64,000 nucleotides of DNA from Coniella vitis (GCA_011317545.1 WUJK01000004.1:2170001-2234000), one strand, 5' to 3'; positions 42,813 through 54,407 are shown, numbered from the stretch's first letter. Notes: generated from the sequence alone by a model not told the origin. Program-made: numbers and translations.

Positions 42813-45800
42813 GAGTTACACTCTTGCCGCGTCCCGTCTTTGTTTTGCAAGGTCAGGCTCCGAGCGCGGTCTGATCCTGCTGGCTGGCGGTGGCAGCGGC
42901 CCGTCAAGAAAAAAGGCTGGGCTGGGTTGGAGCCGCCGAGCCGAGGCGGTGAAGCGAAACAAAGCAGAAACGAGAAGCGAGAAAACACCAGGAAGGAAAA
43001 GGAAAGAAGCTTAGTTGGGACGAGGTTGGGACGCAAAAGAAACGGTCCTTCAAGCGGGCGAGCGCGGCGCCCGTGAGCGTGAGGAGAAGCTGGTTATTCT
43101 TGGCGAAGGAACGAATATCGAAGAAGCTCAAGCCAGTGAGATATGGACCTCCACAGTTGCGATGGGGAGGGCAGAAAAGGGGAGGGGTCCCGACCCTGTC
43201 GGTCTGCCTGCCTGTCTGTTCTATCGCTTCACTCGGTGTGTCGGCGATGGCTGTGGTGGCGAGGATGGAAATGTCAAAGGCCCGTAGTCGCTCGCCAGGG
43301 CACGCTCGCGATTCAGGCCAGCTGGAGAAAGAGAGAAAGAATCAGCACGGGCACAAGACTGACCGCGAGAGAAGAGGACGCTTGCTGCGCAAAGTGTCAT
43401 GGTCTTGTTGGTCGGGCAGTCCCACCGTAGAAAAGAGAAAAAGCTGGAGACGGAAGTTCCGGCCGACGCGGGCCAGATTAGTTTGGGGGCGCCAGAGGAT
43501 GGAGACGAGCAGACGAGCAGGCCGCGGTCCTCGTCTCTGCTCTCATGAGGATCATGGCACTCTACCAGCAGCTGGGCGGCATGGTTATTCAGCGAGGGCC
43601 CAGGAAAAAGAGATGGGATTGTCGAATTGAGCAGCGGAGTGGGTAGCACCTGAAACGCGCCCTGGAGGGCCGCCCGCTATCAGCAAGCGTTTTGAAACAA
43701 TGGCGTTCTGCAGGCGCTGGGCCAATGGCACTGCAGCGGGCGGTGCAGCAGGCGGGTGGTAATCGGAGCTCGAGTCTGCCAGTGGGGCCTCCTAGGGGGG
43801 CCTGAGGCCTGGGGCTCTAAAGTCCTCGGGGATGCTTCTGAGCAAGGCACCGAGGAAGAGGGGCCTAGGGGGGGTGGCAGGGCTGCGCTGCAGACTGGCA
43901 GGCTAGCGTCAGCTGTCAGCGGTTGCTGGGATCGAAACAGAGGCTTCTTGCAACGGGCCCCAGTGCTCCAGGCTGGCCTTCACGGCTATCCAGTTTCGTC
44001 TCGTGCCACTCCCGGCACATGTTTCAAACATTTTCGCAGCCTCTTGCCCGGGGTTAAGTGAAGCGCGCCTCTTTTGGCAGGGCAAGGCTGGAAAACAAGA
44101 AGCCCCTGCCTATCGTCTCGTGTCTGGCTGTTCTTGTTGGCTTTCCTTTTAGTAAATGAGCAACGCCAGCAATCAACGCGACTCTATGCTAATCGGACAA
44201 AACGAAACAACGGAGTAAGTGTTTCGCGGTCGTGGTCAGACAGGGACATTGCGCTGGAGCCGGCGCAGGCGTGCTGCAGCAGGCCGACGGACACGGCCGA
44301 ACTCGTTGCCAATGGCGAAGCAGGCTGATGACGCGCTCCGAACGGAGAATTCCTGCAGCAAACAAGCGTGGTCCTGCAGATAAGTGCCAGGCCGTGTGGG
44401 AAAAGGAACGAACATGAGGAAAGGAAGGGAAAGAGGAGGAAGGGGGTAAGGGCATCGTCACTGTCATCCCTCCAATGGATGGCCTGGTCTTTTGTTCTGA
44501 TCTGCCGTTCGTCATGTATTCTTGTTTCTCCAGGCTTGACAGCTCTGGCATTGTTTTTTTTTTCCTCTTCTTTTTATTCTCTTTCTTTCTTTCTTTTCGC
44601 AGATCAATCAGTCCATACTATGTACTATCTAGGTCCCCAAATACTACTAGTACGACTGTGTACTATGATATACCTACCTCGATAGTCTGTACACAGTACA
44701 TACATAGTAGTAGTAGTCAAGCTTACTATGTACATGCAAGTTCTCTCACTGGTTGCTTCTCCACTGCTGCATGGAACGGGCAGCTGTCAGTTTCCTCTAG
44801 TTGGAAGCTAATGTTTTTACTGTTGCTGGCAAACATGACATGAATGCTTACATGGGTTTTGTGTACTATGTACTTGCTTGGTATATATACCTAGGCACTT
44901 AGGGAGTGAAAGGTACGTAAACAGTAGTCAGTACATGGTATGCACCCATGAAACTGCCCAATCCATCTGCCGCCATCCCCATCACTTCTCATTCTCCCCA
45001 ACTCTATGCGGCTTTCACACACGGAGCACAGCGTCCTCCTCGAGGGAGATTGGAGGTTGCTGCACCTCACCGTGTCATCTTTTGCCTGCCTGGTGTGCCT
45101 CTGCGCCTTGCTGCCCTTCTCAAAATTTCATTTCAGGCCCCTCTTCCTTCTTCCAGAAGGAGCGCCCTGGAACCCTGAACCATGAACCCTGTGCCCTGAA
45201 CCCTTCCGACACTTGAGTGGTCTACAATCCCTGCTGGCCATCGCGCCGTAATGTGCCACGGGCAGGGAGGGGCACTGCCCCGCAAACACCGCAGCTCCAC
45301 CGCGGGTTAGGGTCGGCCACAGATCTTGCTTGCTCTTGCTGGTCTTTGCTCGTCCCATTCTCAGCCTCATTCAATTCTGAAGACGTCAACGGGCCCTAGA
45401 GCCAGCCTCCAGCCCTGACAATATCCCGACCTCCTCGCTTGCCGCCTGGTCAGTGGGCTCATGGTTTGGATCGTCGTGCCACCAGCACTCGATTGCTCTG
45501 CTTAACCTCGGTCTCTTGTTGTAGCACGCTGACCCATTCTTTGTACGTTACTCGCGTTCCGAGCCGAGCCCTCTTTGGGTGATCCACTGCCGCAAACCGA
45601 GCATGGCGCCTCGAAAGATCCTGACCATTGCGTCTGCCTCCAGGCTTCTAAGCAGATTGCATTCCAGATACAGTACTTATACTCAGATGACCTTCCAACA
45701 GACACACGAAACCCGCTTCAATTTGTGACTGGGCAGCGCTGTTCGGATAATTTCTACGGCCGTGCAACTTTCACAACCTCTGCTTATTATGGCCTCATCC

Positions 45801-47073
45801 ACGTTCCTGTGGTTTCATCAATGGAGGCTTGACCAAGTACCCGCCAACTGACTCGCTTGCCCCGAAGGACCACTCTCGCTAAGAAACCTTGGGGCACTAT
45901 GCTGCATGTGTGCATACATTTTTTACCGATCCGAAGACAAGGCCGATATTATTCCCTCGCAGCTACCTTGTTTTTTCTCCGTGGGATATGACAGGAGCAG
46001 CCATAACCAAGGCTTACAAACCTCAAGCCTCTGTTGGGTGTTTGGCGAAAATGCTAGTACTATGTAGGTTGTGCCAGACGCAGCTGTCCCAACAGCCAAA
46101 CCGACACTAGCCATGAGCATGGTGAAAAATACCAACCAAAGATCCATCAACGTGTGCACCGGCTTTGCCATTCCTCGAAAGAAAACAAAAAGATTCATCT
46201 GCCGTCTGGCCTCCACAGCAAATGAGAAGATGGCGTGTGACCGGCTTCAAGAAAGCTCCGACATTGTTTTATCGGCCGGCTTGCAGTATGCAGCAGAGAG
46301 TCTGTCGATTCCAGCTCTATACTATGCACATGGCTTGTCGAATTCGCCGATGCCTCGGCATACATAGTATACTTTGTACTATGGCAAGGAGCGCATATTT
46401 CCCCGGCAAACACCGCCTATTCAAGAGTATGACGGTAAACTTTCCATTTAGGCATATGAATGACACACAGGGCGTTGGTATAGAGTGAATATTCGCGATT
46501 CCGAGCATCTGCTCACGGTGTGGTGTTACCTGTTCGTTTTGCCTCCGATCCTCATGAGGATACTTTTTGAGGAAACTCGAGAATAAATCAAGCACTGCCA
46601 AAGGCTTCGCTCAGAATCGATAACTGAGAGGCCAACAGGTAGGCAGTGGCGTCAAGTACCGCTCTCCGGAAATAATCAGCATAGGTACTTACGATCTGGG
46701 GGCTTCGATCCCCAGATGCAGACCGTTTTGTGCTCGGCCTAGTGGGATCAAAGAAACGTGGTTCACTTTAAATTCTCAATACAAGTCCTGAAATTTGGCC
46801 GCATGTCACGGATTTCAGGCTGGCGGGTTTGCTGTGAATGGCAACGCAACGCAACTGACCAATGACTGACTGGCCTTCGGACAGCGATTTCCAAGAAAGG
46901 AGCGTCATTCATATAATCTTCCAGGCTTTGTGCATCTTGACCTTCGTCAGTGACCATTCACCAGACAATGCGAATTGAGGCGATGGCAAGTCACGGTTGG
47001 TAATCACGATACTCAGATTTGCCACACTCACCGGCCCCCCGCCTCGGAACAATTATCCCCTTTCTACACTTCG
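42813..47073. other. long gene-poor stretch
   Basis: About 4.3 kb without a credible gene. The first kilobase is GC-rich and may be a long leader or promoter of the C2H2 gene. From 44.5 kb it is AT-richer, with T/C runs, six TACATAGTA-type motifs (44616, 44701, 44724, 44864, 46058, 46361) and an 8-bp hairpin (46694-46717). Frames of 80-185 codons at 43.0-43.6 kb overlap on several strands and lack domains. Confidence 0.55.
46694..46717. repeat. perfect 8-bp inverted repeat
   Basis: ATCTGGGG and its complement CCCCAGAT flank an 8-nt loop containing TTCGAT. The loop recalls a tRNA T arm, but no other tRNA arm can be folded around it. Confidence 0.6.
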
Positions 47074-48037
47074 TCACTCACCGCCCTCGTGCTGTTTCCC
47101 CTTTGCCATCGCCTTCTTCTCCGCATAATACTGCTTCACAATCGCATGCTTGCGCTCATCCAGCAACGACCGATCCCTCTCCACATACGCCTCCTGGCCC
47201 CTGGCACGCGAGGTCGAATACTCCCGCAGGCAATTGAAGTCGCGGCGCACGTGCACCTGGTCCGAGTCAATGTAACTGTGCCGCCCACCCTCGAAGAACT
47301 TGGTCGGGATCGGCGTCGTGCTTCCGTACTATTGGATCGATTGGCGGAGGATCTCGAGGCAGTGTTTCGGTGTGTGGAAGGCAGTTGCTGTGGTGGGCTT
47401 TTGGATGTGTAGTATTCCGGATGGAGGGCGATGCGTAATGCGTTCTGTATTTTGTGGGTTGTTAATATCTGATTCCAATGCTAAATTTAGGAGGGATGAT
47501 GTATTCTTTGCTACAGGGGGAAGCATTTGCCTGTCTGTGAGAGACAAAGTGAGATGGAATTGCGGTGTCGACTCACAACGCAATGAAGGCTATGAAAGAC
47601 ATCACGTCTGCGGTATACCCAAGACGTTTAGTTGATAGACCCTACAAAGGGTTCTCACGATGGCAATAACATGACATTGCTCTTTAGAACAAATTCTAAA
47701 GATGGATTTGGACATACCCAGCCGTATAGCCACCCCGCCTCTGATCAAAGTACTCGTGCCACTTATCGCCCCAGGCGCGAACAGCCTCCTCCTCGGAAAT
47801 TGTAAAAAAAGTAACCGCTTCTCGATATACTTTTTCCACTTCTCGTCCATTTCGGGGCTAGGGTCCCCCAGAGAATTGCATGTTGTTTGGCCAGCGCGCG
47901 GAGGGATCCACGGTATTTATCTGTCCATGCGCCCCCGTTGGCGGTGGAAATGAAGACTCTCGGTGAATCGGACCAGCTTCAGAGGGTCTTGGTAATCGAA
48001 TTGTAAAGGTGGTCATAGGAGACGTCTTTGGGCATCC
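47074..48037 (-). pseudogene. frame-broken locus, possible UstYa/DUF3328 relic
   Basis: Protein-like sequence runs through all three minus frames without a clean gene model. From the right: an acceptor-like TTCTTCAG at 48038; then SYDHLYNSITKTL ended by TGA; ARWPNNMQFSGGP ended by TAG; SPEMDEKWKKYIE in a second frame; and TISEEEAVRAWGDKWHEYF in a third. A GTATGT donor at 47717 could join an exon starting near 47320 (TTPIPTKFFEGG..) that ends at 47074 with a Lys-rich tail. The order GGPSPEMDxxW then TISEEEA recalls the UstYa (DUF3328) family of secondary-metabolite oxidases, but the HxxHC motifs are not intact. It is either a pseudogene or a multi-intron gene I could not resolve. Family assignment is tentative. 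Confidence 0.4.
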
Positions 48038-49239
48038 TGAAGAAAGAATATATACATATATATATAGTATTTGCCTACAAGCACGGAAATATGACTTTAT
48101 TTTCGCCATGTTGAAGGAACGGTATCGATGTGATAAGCTCTACTCACTTAGATCGGTGGTGAGTCCTGAACGATATATCCCCCATATCACCCGCCGAGCA
48201 GCCAAGCCGAGACAAGAGGATTAGAGATGCACTGGCTAGAACAGGATTTAGAGCGCCGGACAGGGCCAACAGTAGCATCTTGTCACAATCACAATTTTGG
48301 CGAGACGTGTGCGCTGTGTGTGTAATGTGTGAGGTTCGTGATCCTCTGACCCAGGGGAGCATGGCAGGAACACACCAGTTGCGGATGGAGTTTTTAAACG
48401 TCTATCCTCGAGTTTTCACTTTCCAGCTTCTTGTCCAGCATTCTGTTGCAGATAGGAATGGTCACCCGACTTTTTCCGTGAGACAATGTCACCTCAGGCT
48501 GCTGACCCCGGCATATAGTGCTTGCCAGACGATACAGTATCGAGTGAGTAGGGCACCTCTTGTGGCATTGAATATGCAGACAGTAAGAATGCATTGACAA
48601 TCTTGGCTTAGGCACTTTCTGAGGCAGGCCAGACTCGAGGACTCGGGAAAGAGCGCGCGTGTGAGGACTGTAGATGGCGGGATACGATACCTGCCTCATA
48701 CAACCTGGGGCAAACCTTGACTTGGGGTGATAGTCCTGGGCTACATAGTCTGATGATTATTCTGAGCCAAACCTCTGTAGGAAATACAAACAACTCAAGT
48801 TGATGAATCAATCGATGTCAGAAAATGAGCCACCGATTCTATATCGTGAGCCCTCAAAACGCTGCTTTATATGAACTTGATAATGGACAAGTCATTTCAA
48901 AGAGCATACCGTCCTGAAAACGGACGGACCACCTGTTGTGAACAAACGTATGTGTTTTGAAGTACCCAAGAGACTACTTGAGCGTCTGTGATGATCGTCT
49001 GGGTTCAAAGGAAGCAATCTTTTCATTGCAAGTTATCAGTCACTTGACTGCTATGTTTCATGACCAGAGACGACATATTTGCGTATACGATCTCAAGGCA
49101 AAGAAGCAACCCATTTCGAGCGAGGTTATACAGCATCGATCATTGTTATCCACTTATGTAGATATACCTGAATTTCCCTCGAGTAGCCTTGTCCTGCGCA
49201 GCTGTGCACTGTTCAAGGCTCATACATGAACTGGAGTCT
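48038..49239. other. gene-free stretch
   Basis: No supported gene. A short TATATA run lies at about 48049-48066. The hydrophobic plus-strand frame that begins near 49189 is the antisense image of the acidic tail of the next gene. Confidence 0.55.
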
Positions 49240-49574
49240 TTAATCGTCGTCATCCTCGTAATCTTCGTCTCCGTCCTCGTCAACCTCTCCATCACCATCG
49301 TCATCTACTCCATCATCATCGTCGTCCTGACGAACAAAGTGGACAGCGCGATCTTTGATCGCAGTTTCCTGGACCAAATCTGGCTCTCAGAGAGTTGGGG
49401 CGTCATCCATGTCAGTGACTTCGCCGTTGAAAGTCGCCCATACAGAAGGGAAAGGATGATCAAGGTGTTTGAACATCGCAAGTGGGAGGACTTACCGCGT
49501 GTCGACTTTTCGGCTGGCAGAGCCGCAACCGCGGTGCAGGCGGCAAGCAAAGCGAAGAAGACCTTGATCTGCAT
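49240..49574 (-). CDS. small secreted protein with polyacidic C terminus
   Basis: Two exons (49496-49574 and 49240-49379) give 72 residues. The ATG opens a clear signal peptide (MQIKVFFALLAACTAVAALP, cleavage near residue 19-20). Exon 1 ends in phase 1 at GTAAGT; the acceptor GAGCCAG restores the frame to DLVQETAIKDRAVHFVRQ. The last 28 residues are almost only Asp, Glu and Gly, with a net charge of about -20. There are no cysteines, so it is not a disulfide-rich effector; calcium or cation binding is imaginable. Oddity: the frame is also open in the 3' part of the intron (GEVTDMDDAPTL) up to a TGA at 49387-49389, so an alternative acceptor (GCGAAG) would give a truncated product. No family recognised. 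Confidence 0.6.
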
Positions 49575-52123
49575 TTTGGTTCGGGAAAAGGGGGAGAGGA
49601 ATATCGAGTTTGTCGATAGAGAGTGACTTTGGAACGATTGAGATATTGATTGGATAGTGCGATGGTTGCGGTGGGTTGATTATTCTCATTAATAGATGGT
49701 CGTAAAGGGAGCGGCGGGCTTGTCTTCTTATACTTGGAAAATTGCAATAATAATATACCGGATCAGAAGGAAAACTGACTTACAAAGATGTGTGCGAACT
49801 CGCCTCCTGCAATTTTGCCTCCTTGAAATTCTGCAATGTGCTAATGAGTTCTTGAGTGAGATTAAATTTTGGTACACATGGCTATTGCATTGGAGAATCA
49901 CAAATGGCTTTCCAGATTCAAGATGATGTGGAAACAGGCTTTTGCCCAATCAGGCTAGCAAAACTCACCAAGTCAAACTTGATAATTCTAACCGGACTTA
50001 TAGGCTTTCGAGGTATTCGTGAGGGGTCTTGGTCAAAAGTCACATCTATCAGCCAAAGAACTTCCAGGCCTAACTCGACCGGCCGGGCCATGTGCCCGTA
50101 CTGATATGCAGGATCGCAAGTCTGTATCATGTTAGACGCATCTGGGGTTACCGAGATAGCAGACTATGTGACTGGCCGTTATCTGCTAAGAAGGGGAAAG
50201 TCTTGTCTGCCAAGCTTGGCCCGTCAAGCTTTCGAGATCCTCCAACGAGAACGAGGGGAACGGCGAATCAGCTGCACTGTCCACGCGGTGTGTGTGCGTG
50301 TGTCAACGCCTGGGCCCAGGACTAGATTTGCAATATTCACCGGTCGCAAGGTGAGAAGTTTATAATCACGCTTCCTGTGGCTGGGCAACGAGGCAATCCA
50401 TTACGTTTTAATGCGCAAGCGAAAGACTCAACATGGGACGGACACTGAGGGGGAATCTTGTATCATTTCTTGGCGTACGGATGCGGTAGTCTATGCCCAA
50501 GTTGCAATGCACTTGTGCGGTCATCCTGAAAAGTGGTGACCTTGGTATGCGGTCACCCAAGCACACCTACAAGATGACCTCTGATTGCGTCAATTTATAC
50601 GTTTCGATTAGGGTGCGCGGCCGAGCCTCAGCCGCGAATGTGTGCCTGTTAATGCGGTCTTGACCGAGGTGAGCTGAGAGCATCCAAGCAGCTAGTCAAC
50701 TATTTCATTCGCGAATCAAGGATTTGTCTGTGTTTATGACAGTCTTTTGCGTAGAGGTTCGGTATTCTGTACGTGGATTGCTACAGATTACCCCTTCGCT
50801 CACAGGAAGTGGTATAAAATCAGAGAAGAGAATCTTCCGAGAGTTCGATACAGGAAGAGCAACGCGTTTGCTGGCAGATTCGCCTCGCTCGCGGATTTCA
50901 CTCGGGTTCGATAAAGTGTTAAACCCCAAAGACTTGTCGGCCCCAAGGGTATCTAAAAGTGATAATTTATAAGGGCTCTCCAAGATCCCGTATCTTTGGC
51001 TGCATGACCACAGTCCACGTTGTTTTATACCATGAGTATATTCCAAGAGCATCTTGTTCTCCCAGAAATGAAAGAAAACTCTGCTGATCTAAATGACTTT
51101 GGGGAGACCATACCATTTCGAGGCCAATCAGCAGCACAAAACAAGAATCGTATGCCGTGCTTCAACTGAGCTCTGTCGTTTCCCAACTTGCTGATACTTT
51201 TCCTTTCGAGATGAAAATGCTCAGATTCGATTGAGCCTCTGGAGACGGCTTTTCATTTCATTCTTTTTCTTTTTCTTTCTCTTCCTTTCCTTTTCCAACA
51301 TACGCCAGCTCACTTGGAGCCTTGGTATCGGGTTTCCGTCTACGATCAGCTGGCTCGTATCACGATCGCTCATGACCTGTTGACGGATATCTGTCGAATC
51401 CCTACGGCCTGTGGTGCTATGATGAGATTATCATAAGCCTACTTCAGGGTTCAATGTTTGACATTAGACCTTTACTTGTGCACCCTAATGTGGACCTAAA
51501 GACAGTCAGGCTTCGCTAGATTCGGATGGCAGTGCATGTGGCGTTGTTGTTGTTGTTGTGTGCTGCTGCTGCTGCTATTATTAGGCTCTACGAGGATTCT
51601 AGAGTTCTGTACAGAAACCTTAGTTTCAACTTTACAGATGTTGGCAAAGGATAACACCCATGTCTGCCGTTCTCACGTACAAATTACTGAAGTCTAATGG
51701 AAACACCTCCAGGAACTATCTTTTCTTTTCAAAGGGTGCCAGGAGAAGAGGGGGGGGGGGTGGCAAGGGATAGTTGGCGTCGTTGAAGCCAACCAGTATA
51801 TTTCACAAGTTGCACGCAAACTCCATTCACGTTCACGATCCAAACAGACTGCTCGGGTGCTCTTGTCTCGTGGTTATTGGTCACCAGGAATTCACTCTTT
51901 GGGCTCAGCTTGATACAAGTGTCTGAAACAGACCACAATCCTGCAATGGCTGCTGTTCAAGAACTGGATCATTCCGCATGGCATCACCAAAAGCCGAGAA
52001 CTCACTCCTGCATTATTAACTTTTTTGACCTTTTTCCATCTAAAATGCTTCTACCCTGCGAACACGCCTTTGCCAAGCGCCAATGCCAAGAGACTTTCTT
52101 GCGACAATCTTCCCCTCTCGGCT
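49575..52123. other. gene-free stretch
   Basis: About 2.5 kb with short overlapping frames only. It has a T/C-rich tract at about 51255-51297, a GTT/GCTGCT microsatellite at about 51543-51577 and an 11-G run (51750-51760). I see no gene, RNA or mobile element. Confidence 0.55.
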
Positions 52124-52750
52124 TCAAGAAGAAGAAGAAGGCACAGCCGCAAAAGACCAGTTCGGAAACGTCTGCGCGTAGTACTCGACATGCCCATTCC
52201 ATTCCGCCAACGGGAGCTCCACCAGTTCTTTGAGCCCAATCACTCCGTCCTCGATGACGAAGCCCCACTCAAAGCCGTACACGGGCACAATCTCCTTAGA
52301 CAGCAACGTATCAGGCACATAGGTGAAGAAGCTCCTTGCCGTCCAGTCAAGGCCCGACTTGTTGACCCGCGCGGGCCCGTCAAACAGCGTCGGCTCGGGG
52401 CCGAACCAGCAGAACGGCCAGTTGAGCTCTTTGGCCATGGGCACGGCGTCGAATTCCCACTTGCCGCCGGTGGTGCTGTCCTTGACGAGCTGCGTCCAGC
52501 CGTACAGGGACGCGTAGCCTGACTTTGCTTTCTCCGTCTGGACGCGCGCCTCGCAGACGGGGAAGCCGGTGAATTCTGTTAGGGCGATGGTTGGGAAGAG
52601 GAGGTCGAAGCCGTATTTGGCTGGGTCGTTATCGGCTTGGAGGGTGACTGTTATGGCGACTTGGCCGCGGTTTGGGGGAGTGAGGATGGAATGAAGCACC
52701 TGCGGTTGTGCTGCTGGGACTGGCGGCGAGAGCGGATGTTGTAATGCCAT
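52124..52750 (-). CDS. conserved-looking protein of unknown function in a RutA/aldolase cluster
   Basis: This single-exon gene encodes 208 residues, from the first ATG. I do not recognise a named domain. The protein is soluble, with many aromatic residues: an early strand-like RGQVAITVTLQ, then KYGFDLLFPTIALTEFTGFPVCEARV, ELNWPFCWFGPEPTLFDGP, and an ending HVEYYAQTFPNWSF. There is no signal peptide or membrane segment. It is downstream of, and co-oriented with, the RutA-like oxygenase gene (583 bp away), so a role in the same pathway is plausible but unproven. Third-position GC is high through the frame, which supports real coding. Confidence 0.7.
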   Translation of the reverse strand: MALQHPLSPPVPAAQPQVLHSILTPPNRGQVAITVTLQADNDPAKYGFDLLFPTIALTEFTGFPVCEARVQTEKAKSGYASLYGWTQLVKDSTTGGKWEFDAVPMAKELNWPFCWFGPEPTLFDGPARVNKSGLDWTARSFFTYVPDTLLSKEIVPVYGFEWGFVIEDGVIGLKELVELPLAEWNGHVEYYAQTFPNWSFAAVPSSSS

Positions 52751-53333
52751 GATTCCTCCAAAGGCTTGTTAGGATAAGAAAGTATCAAATGCCACGCTCA
52801 CTTCTCAGCTCAGTTGACAAGTCCTAAATGATGGAGAGACGAGCACTCTGCACTCTTGTAGCGGATTCAGGAATCACTCGATGGCTACATCAAGCTGTGA
52901 TAAAAAAATTCTCAGCGTGGCCGCAACGCGCGTCGATTGGAAATGAGGGCCCGCTTATGGTACGACGTCTTGCATGCTGCTTATTTCTGTGATTACGGGC
53001 ACCGGGCTGACTTTGCCTGTTTTATCGGCTGAGTGTTCTCTGTCGGACACTACTATGTAGTCAGCCTTTCAGCCGTGATCCATTCTGACGAAGCAATGCT
53101 GCCGACATAACCGGGGCGGGGACTCGATAGCAGCAACAACATGAATGACAAAGTTTAGGTGAAATTGAAGATATTGGAAAGGCGATGGGCAGTCAACGGT
53201 CAATATTAGACATACCCATGTACACTGCTCCACACAAGCCACATCAACGACTGGCAACGAATATCTTTGACTGTGATCTACGACCTCAAAGCCGTGAAAC
53301 AATGGAATCGTCTGCTCTGAGACTGACTTGTTC
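52751..53333. other. intergenic spacer inside the three-gene cluster
   Basis: Promoter of the unknown gene and 3' end of the oxygenase gene. One TACTATGTA copy at 53051. No coding signal. Confidence 0.6.
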
Positions 53334-54407
53334 CTAGACTCTGCCTTGTCTTGACTTCATCAAAGGCTGAATCTTTTGACCAAACTTGTCCAGACCCTCG
53401 AGAAAGTCATCAAAGGTCAACATGAGGCCCTTGGTGCCATCGACAGATGCTGCTTCGTCCAGCATGGCAGCCACCTGTTCGTATGAACCGATCAATGTGC
53501 CCATGCTCATATTGACCGACCCTTCTGCCAACTTGCTGATGGTTGCATGAGCATCGGCTTTGACATCCTTGCTGCCCTGGCCCTTCATCCACGCAATGGC
53601 TTCAGCGTCCGCGCCGTCATTGTACAGCTTCCACTTCGCCTGCGCCTCGGCCTCCGTTTCCTCTGCGATGACCATGAAGAGCACATAGGAGCCGACATTC
53701 CGACCTGTCCGGGCGGCAGCCTCCACCAGCCTTGCGCTCGCCGAACTGTAGGCCGCAGGAGTGTTGATGCCCACCCCAAGGGCGAAGTTGTAGTCTGCAT
53801 ACGTCGAGGCAAACTCCACGCCACGGCCGGACTGCCCGGCAGCCACAATCTCGACCGGGCCGTGCGGCCGAGGGGACAGCTTGCAGTCGTCCATGGTGAA
53901 GTACTGCCCCTTGAAGTTGGACACACCAGCAGTCCAGAGTTCCTTCAGGACCTGTACGTACTCGCTCGCATAGTCGTAGCGGTAGCCAAAGTAGGCGTCG
54001 CCGGGCCACAGGCCCATCTGCGTGTACTCGGCGCTCTGCCAGCCCGTGACGATGTTGATTCCAAAGCGGCCGGGGGCCACCGAGTCGATGGTGGAAGCCA
54101 TGCGGGCCACCAGGGCCGGGTTCAGGGTGAGAATCGCAGACGAGGCGATCAGTTTGATCTTGCTCGTCACAGCTGCCAGTGCGGACATGAGGGTGAAGGA
54201 TTCGAGGTTGTGGTCCCAGAACTCGCTGGGGCCGCCAAACCCGCGAAGCTTGATCATGGACAAGGCAAAGTCGAGATTGTATCCTTCAGCCTTTTGGACG
54301 ATTTGCTTGTTGAGTTCAAAGCTCGGCTTGTACTGGGGAGAGGTTGTCGAGATGAGCCAGCCATTGTTTCCAATAGGAATGAAGACGCCAATATCGACCG
54401 GGGCCAT
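53334..54407 (-). CDS. RutA-type flavin-dependent pyrimidine oxygenase
   Basis: This intronless gene encodes 357 residues from MAPVDIG, close to bacterial RutA in length. It is a luciferase-like FMN monooxygenase. Blocks characteristic of RutA are present in order: [101 protein letters not shown] and [10 protein letters not shown]. RutA opens uracil or thymine with O2 and reduced FMN, giving ureidoacrylate-type products; related enzymes (DszA, HcbA1) act on other substrates. A separate flavin reductase is needed, and none is seen in the window. The absence of introns and closeness to bacterial RutA suggest, but do not prove, horizontal origin. Neighbours are a class II aldolase gene upstream and an unknown gene downstream. 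Confidence 0.88.
   Translation of the reverse strand: MAPVDIGVFIPIGNNGWLISTTSPQYKPSFELNKQIVQKAEGYNLDFALSMIKLRGFGGPSEFWDHNLESFTLMSALAAVTSKIKLIASSAILTLNPALVARMASTIDSVAPGRFGINIVTGWQSAEYTQMGLWPGDAYFGYRYDYASEYVQVLKELWTAGVSNFKGQYFTMDDCKLSPRPHGPVEIVAAGQSGRGVEFASTYADYNFALGVGINTPAAYSSASARLVEAAARTGRNVGSYVLFMVIAEETEAEAQAKWKLYNDGADAEAIAWMKGQGSKDVKADAHATISKLAEGSVNMSMGTLIGSYEQVAAMLDEAASVDGTKGLMLTFDDFLEGLDKFGQKIQPLMKSRQGRV

Noticed and set aside
43073..43649. Overlapping frames of 140-185 codons on both strands upstream of the C2H2 gene
   Set aside because: Starts are mostly non-ATG, frames conflict, and no motif or intron structure supports any of them.
45170..45315. GAACCCT-like units and a GGGTTAGGGT string resembling telomere repeats
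   Set aside because: Only a few degenerate copies in unique sequence; not a telomere or a proper interstitial array.
46681..46720. TTCGATCC hairpin considered as a tRNA T arm
   Set aside because: The loop is 8 nt, and no acceptor, D or anticodon arms can be placed around it.
49189..49626. Plus-strand frame of 145 codons with strongly hydrophobic Val/Ile stretches
   Set aside because: It is the antisense image of the GAC/GAT/GAG-rich acidic tail of the minus-strand secreted protein; the hydrophobicity follows from the complement.
50820..50920. GGTTCGATA string considered as a tRNA B box
   Set aside because: No matching T stem, no A box at the right distance, and no acceptor stem.
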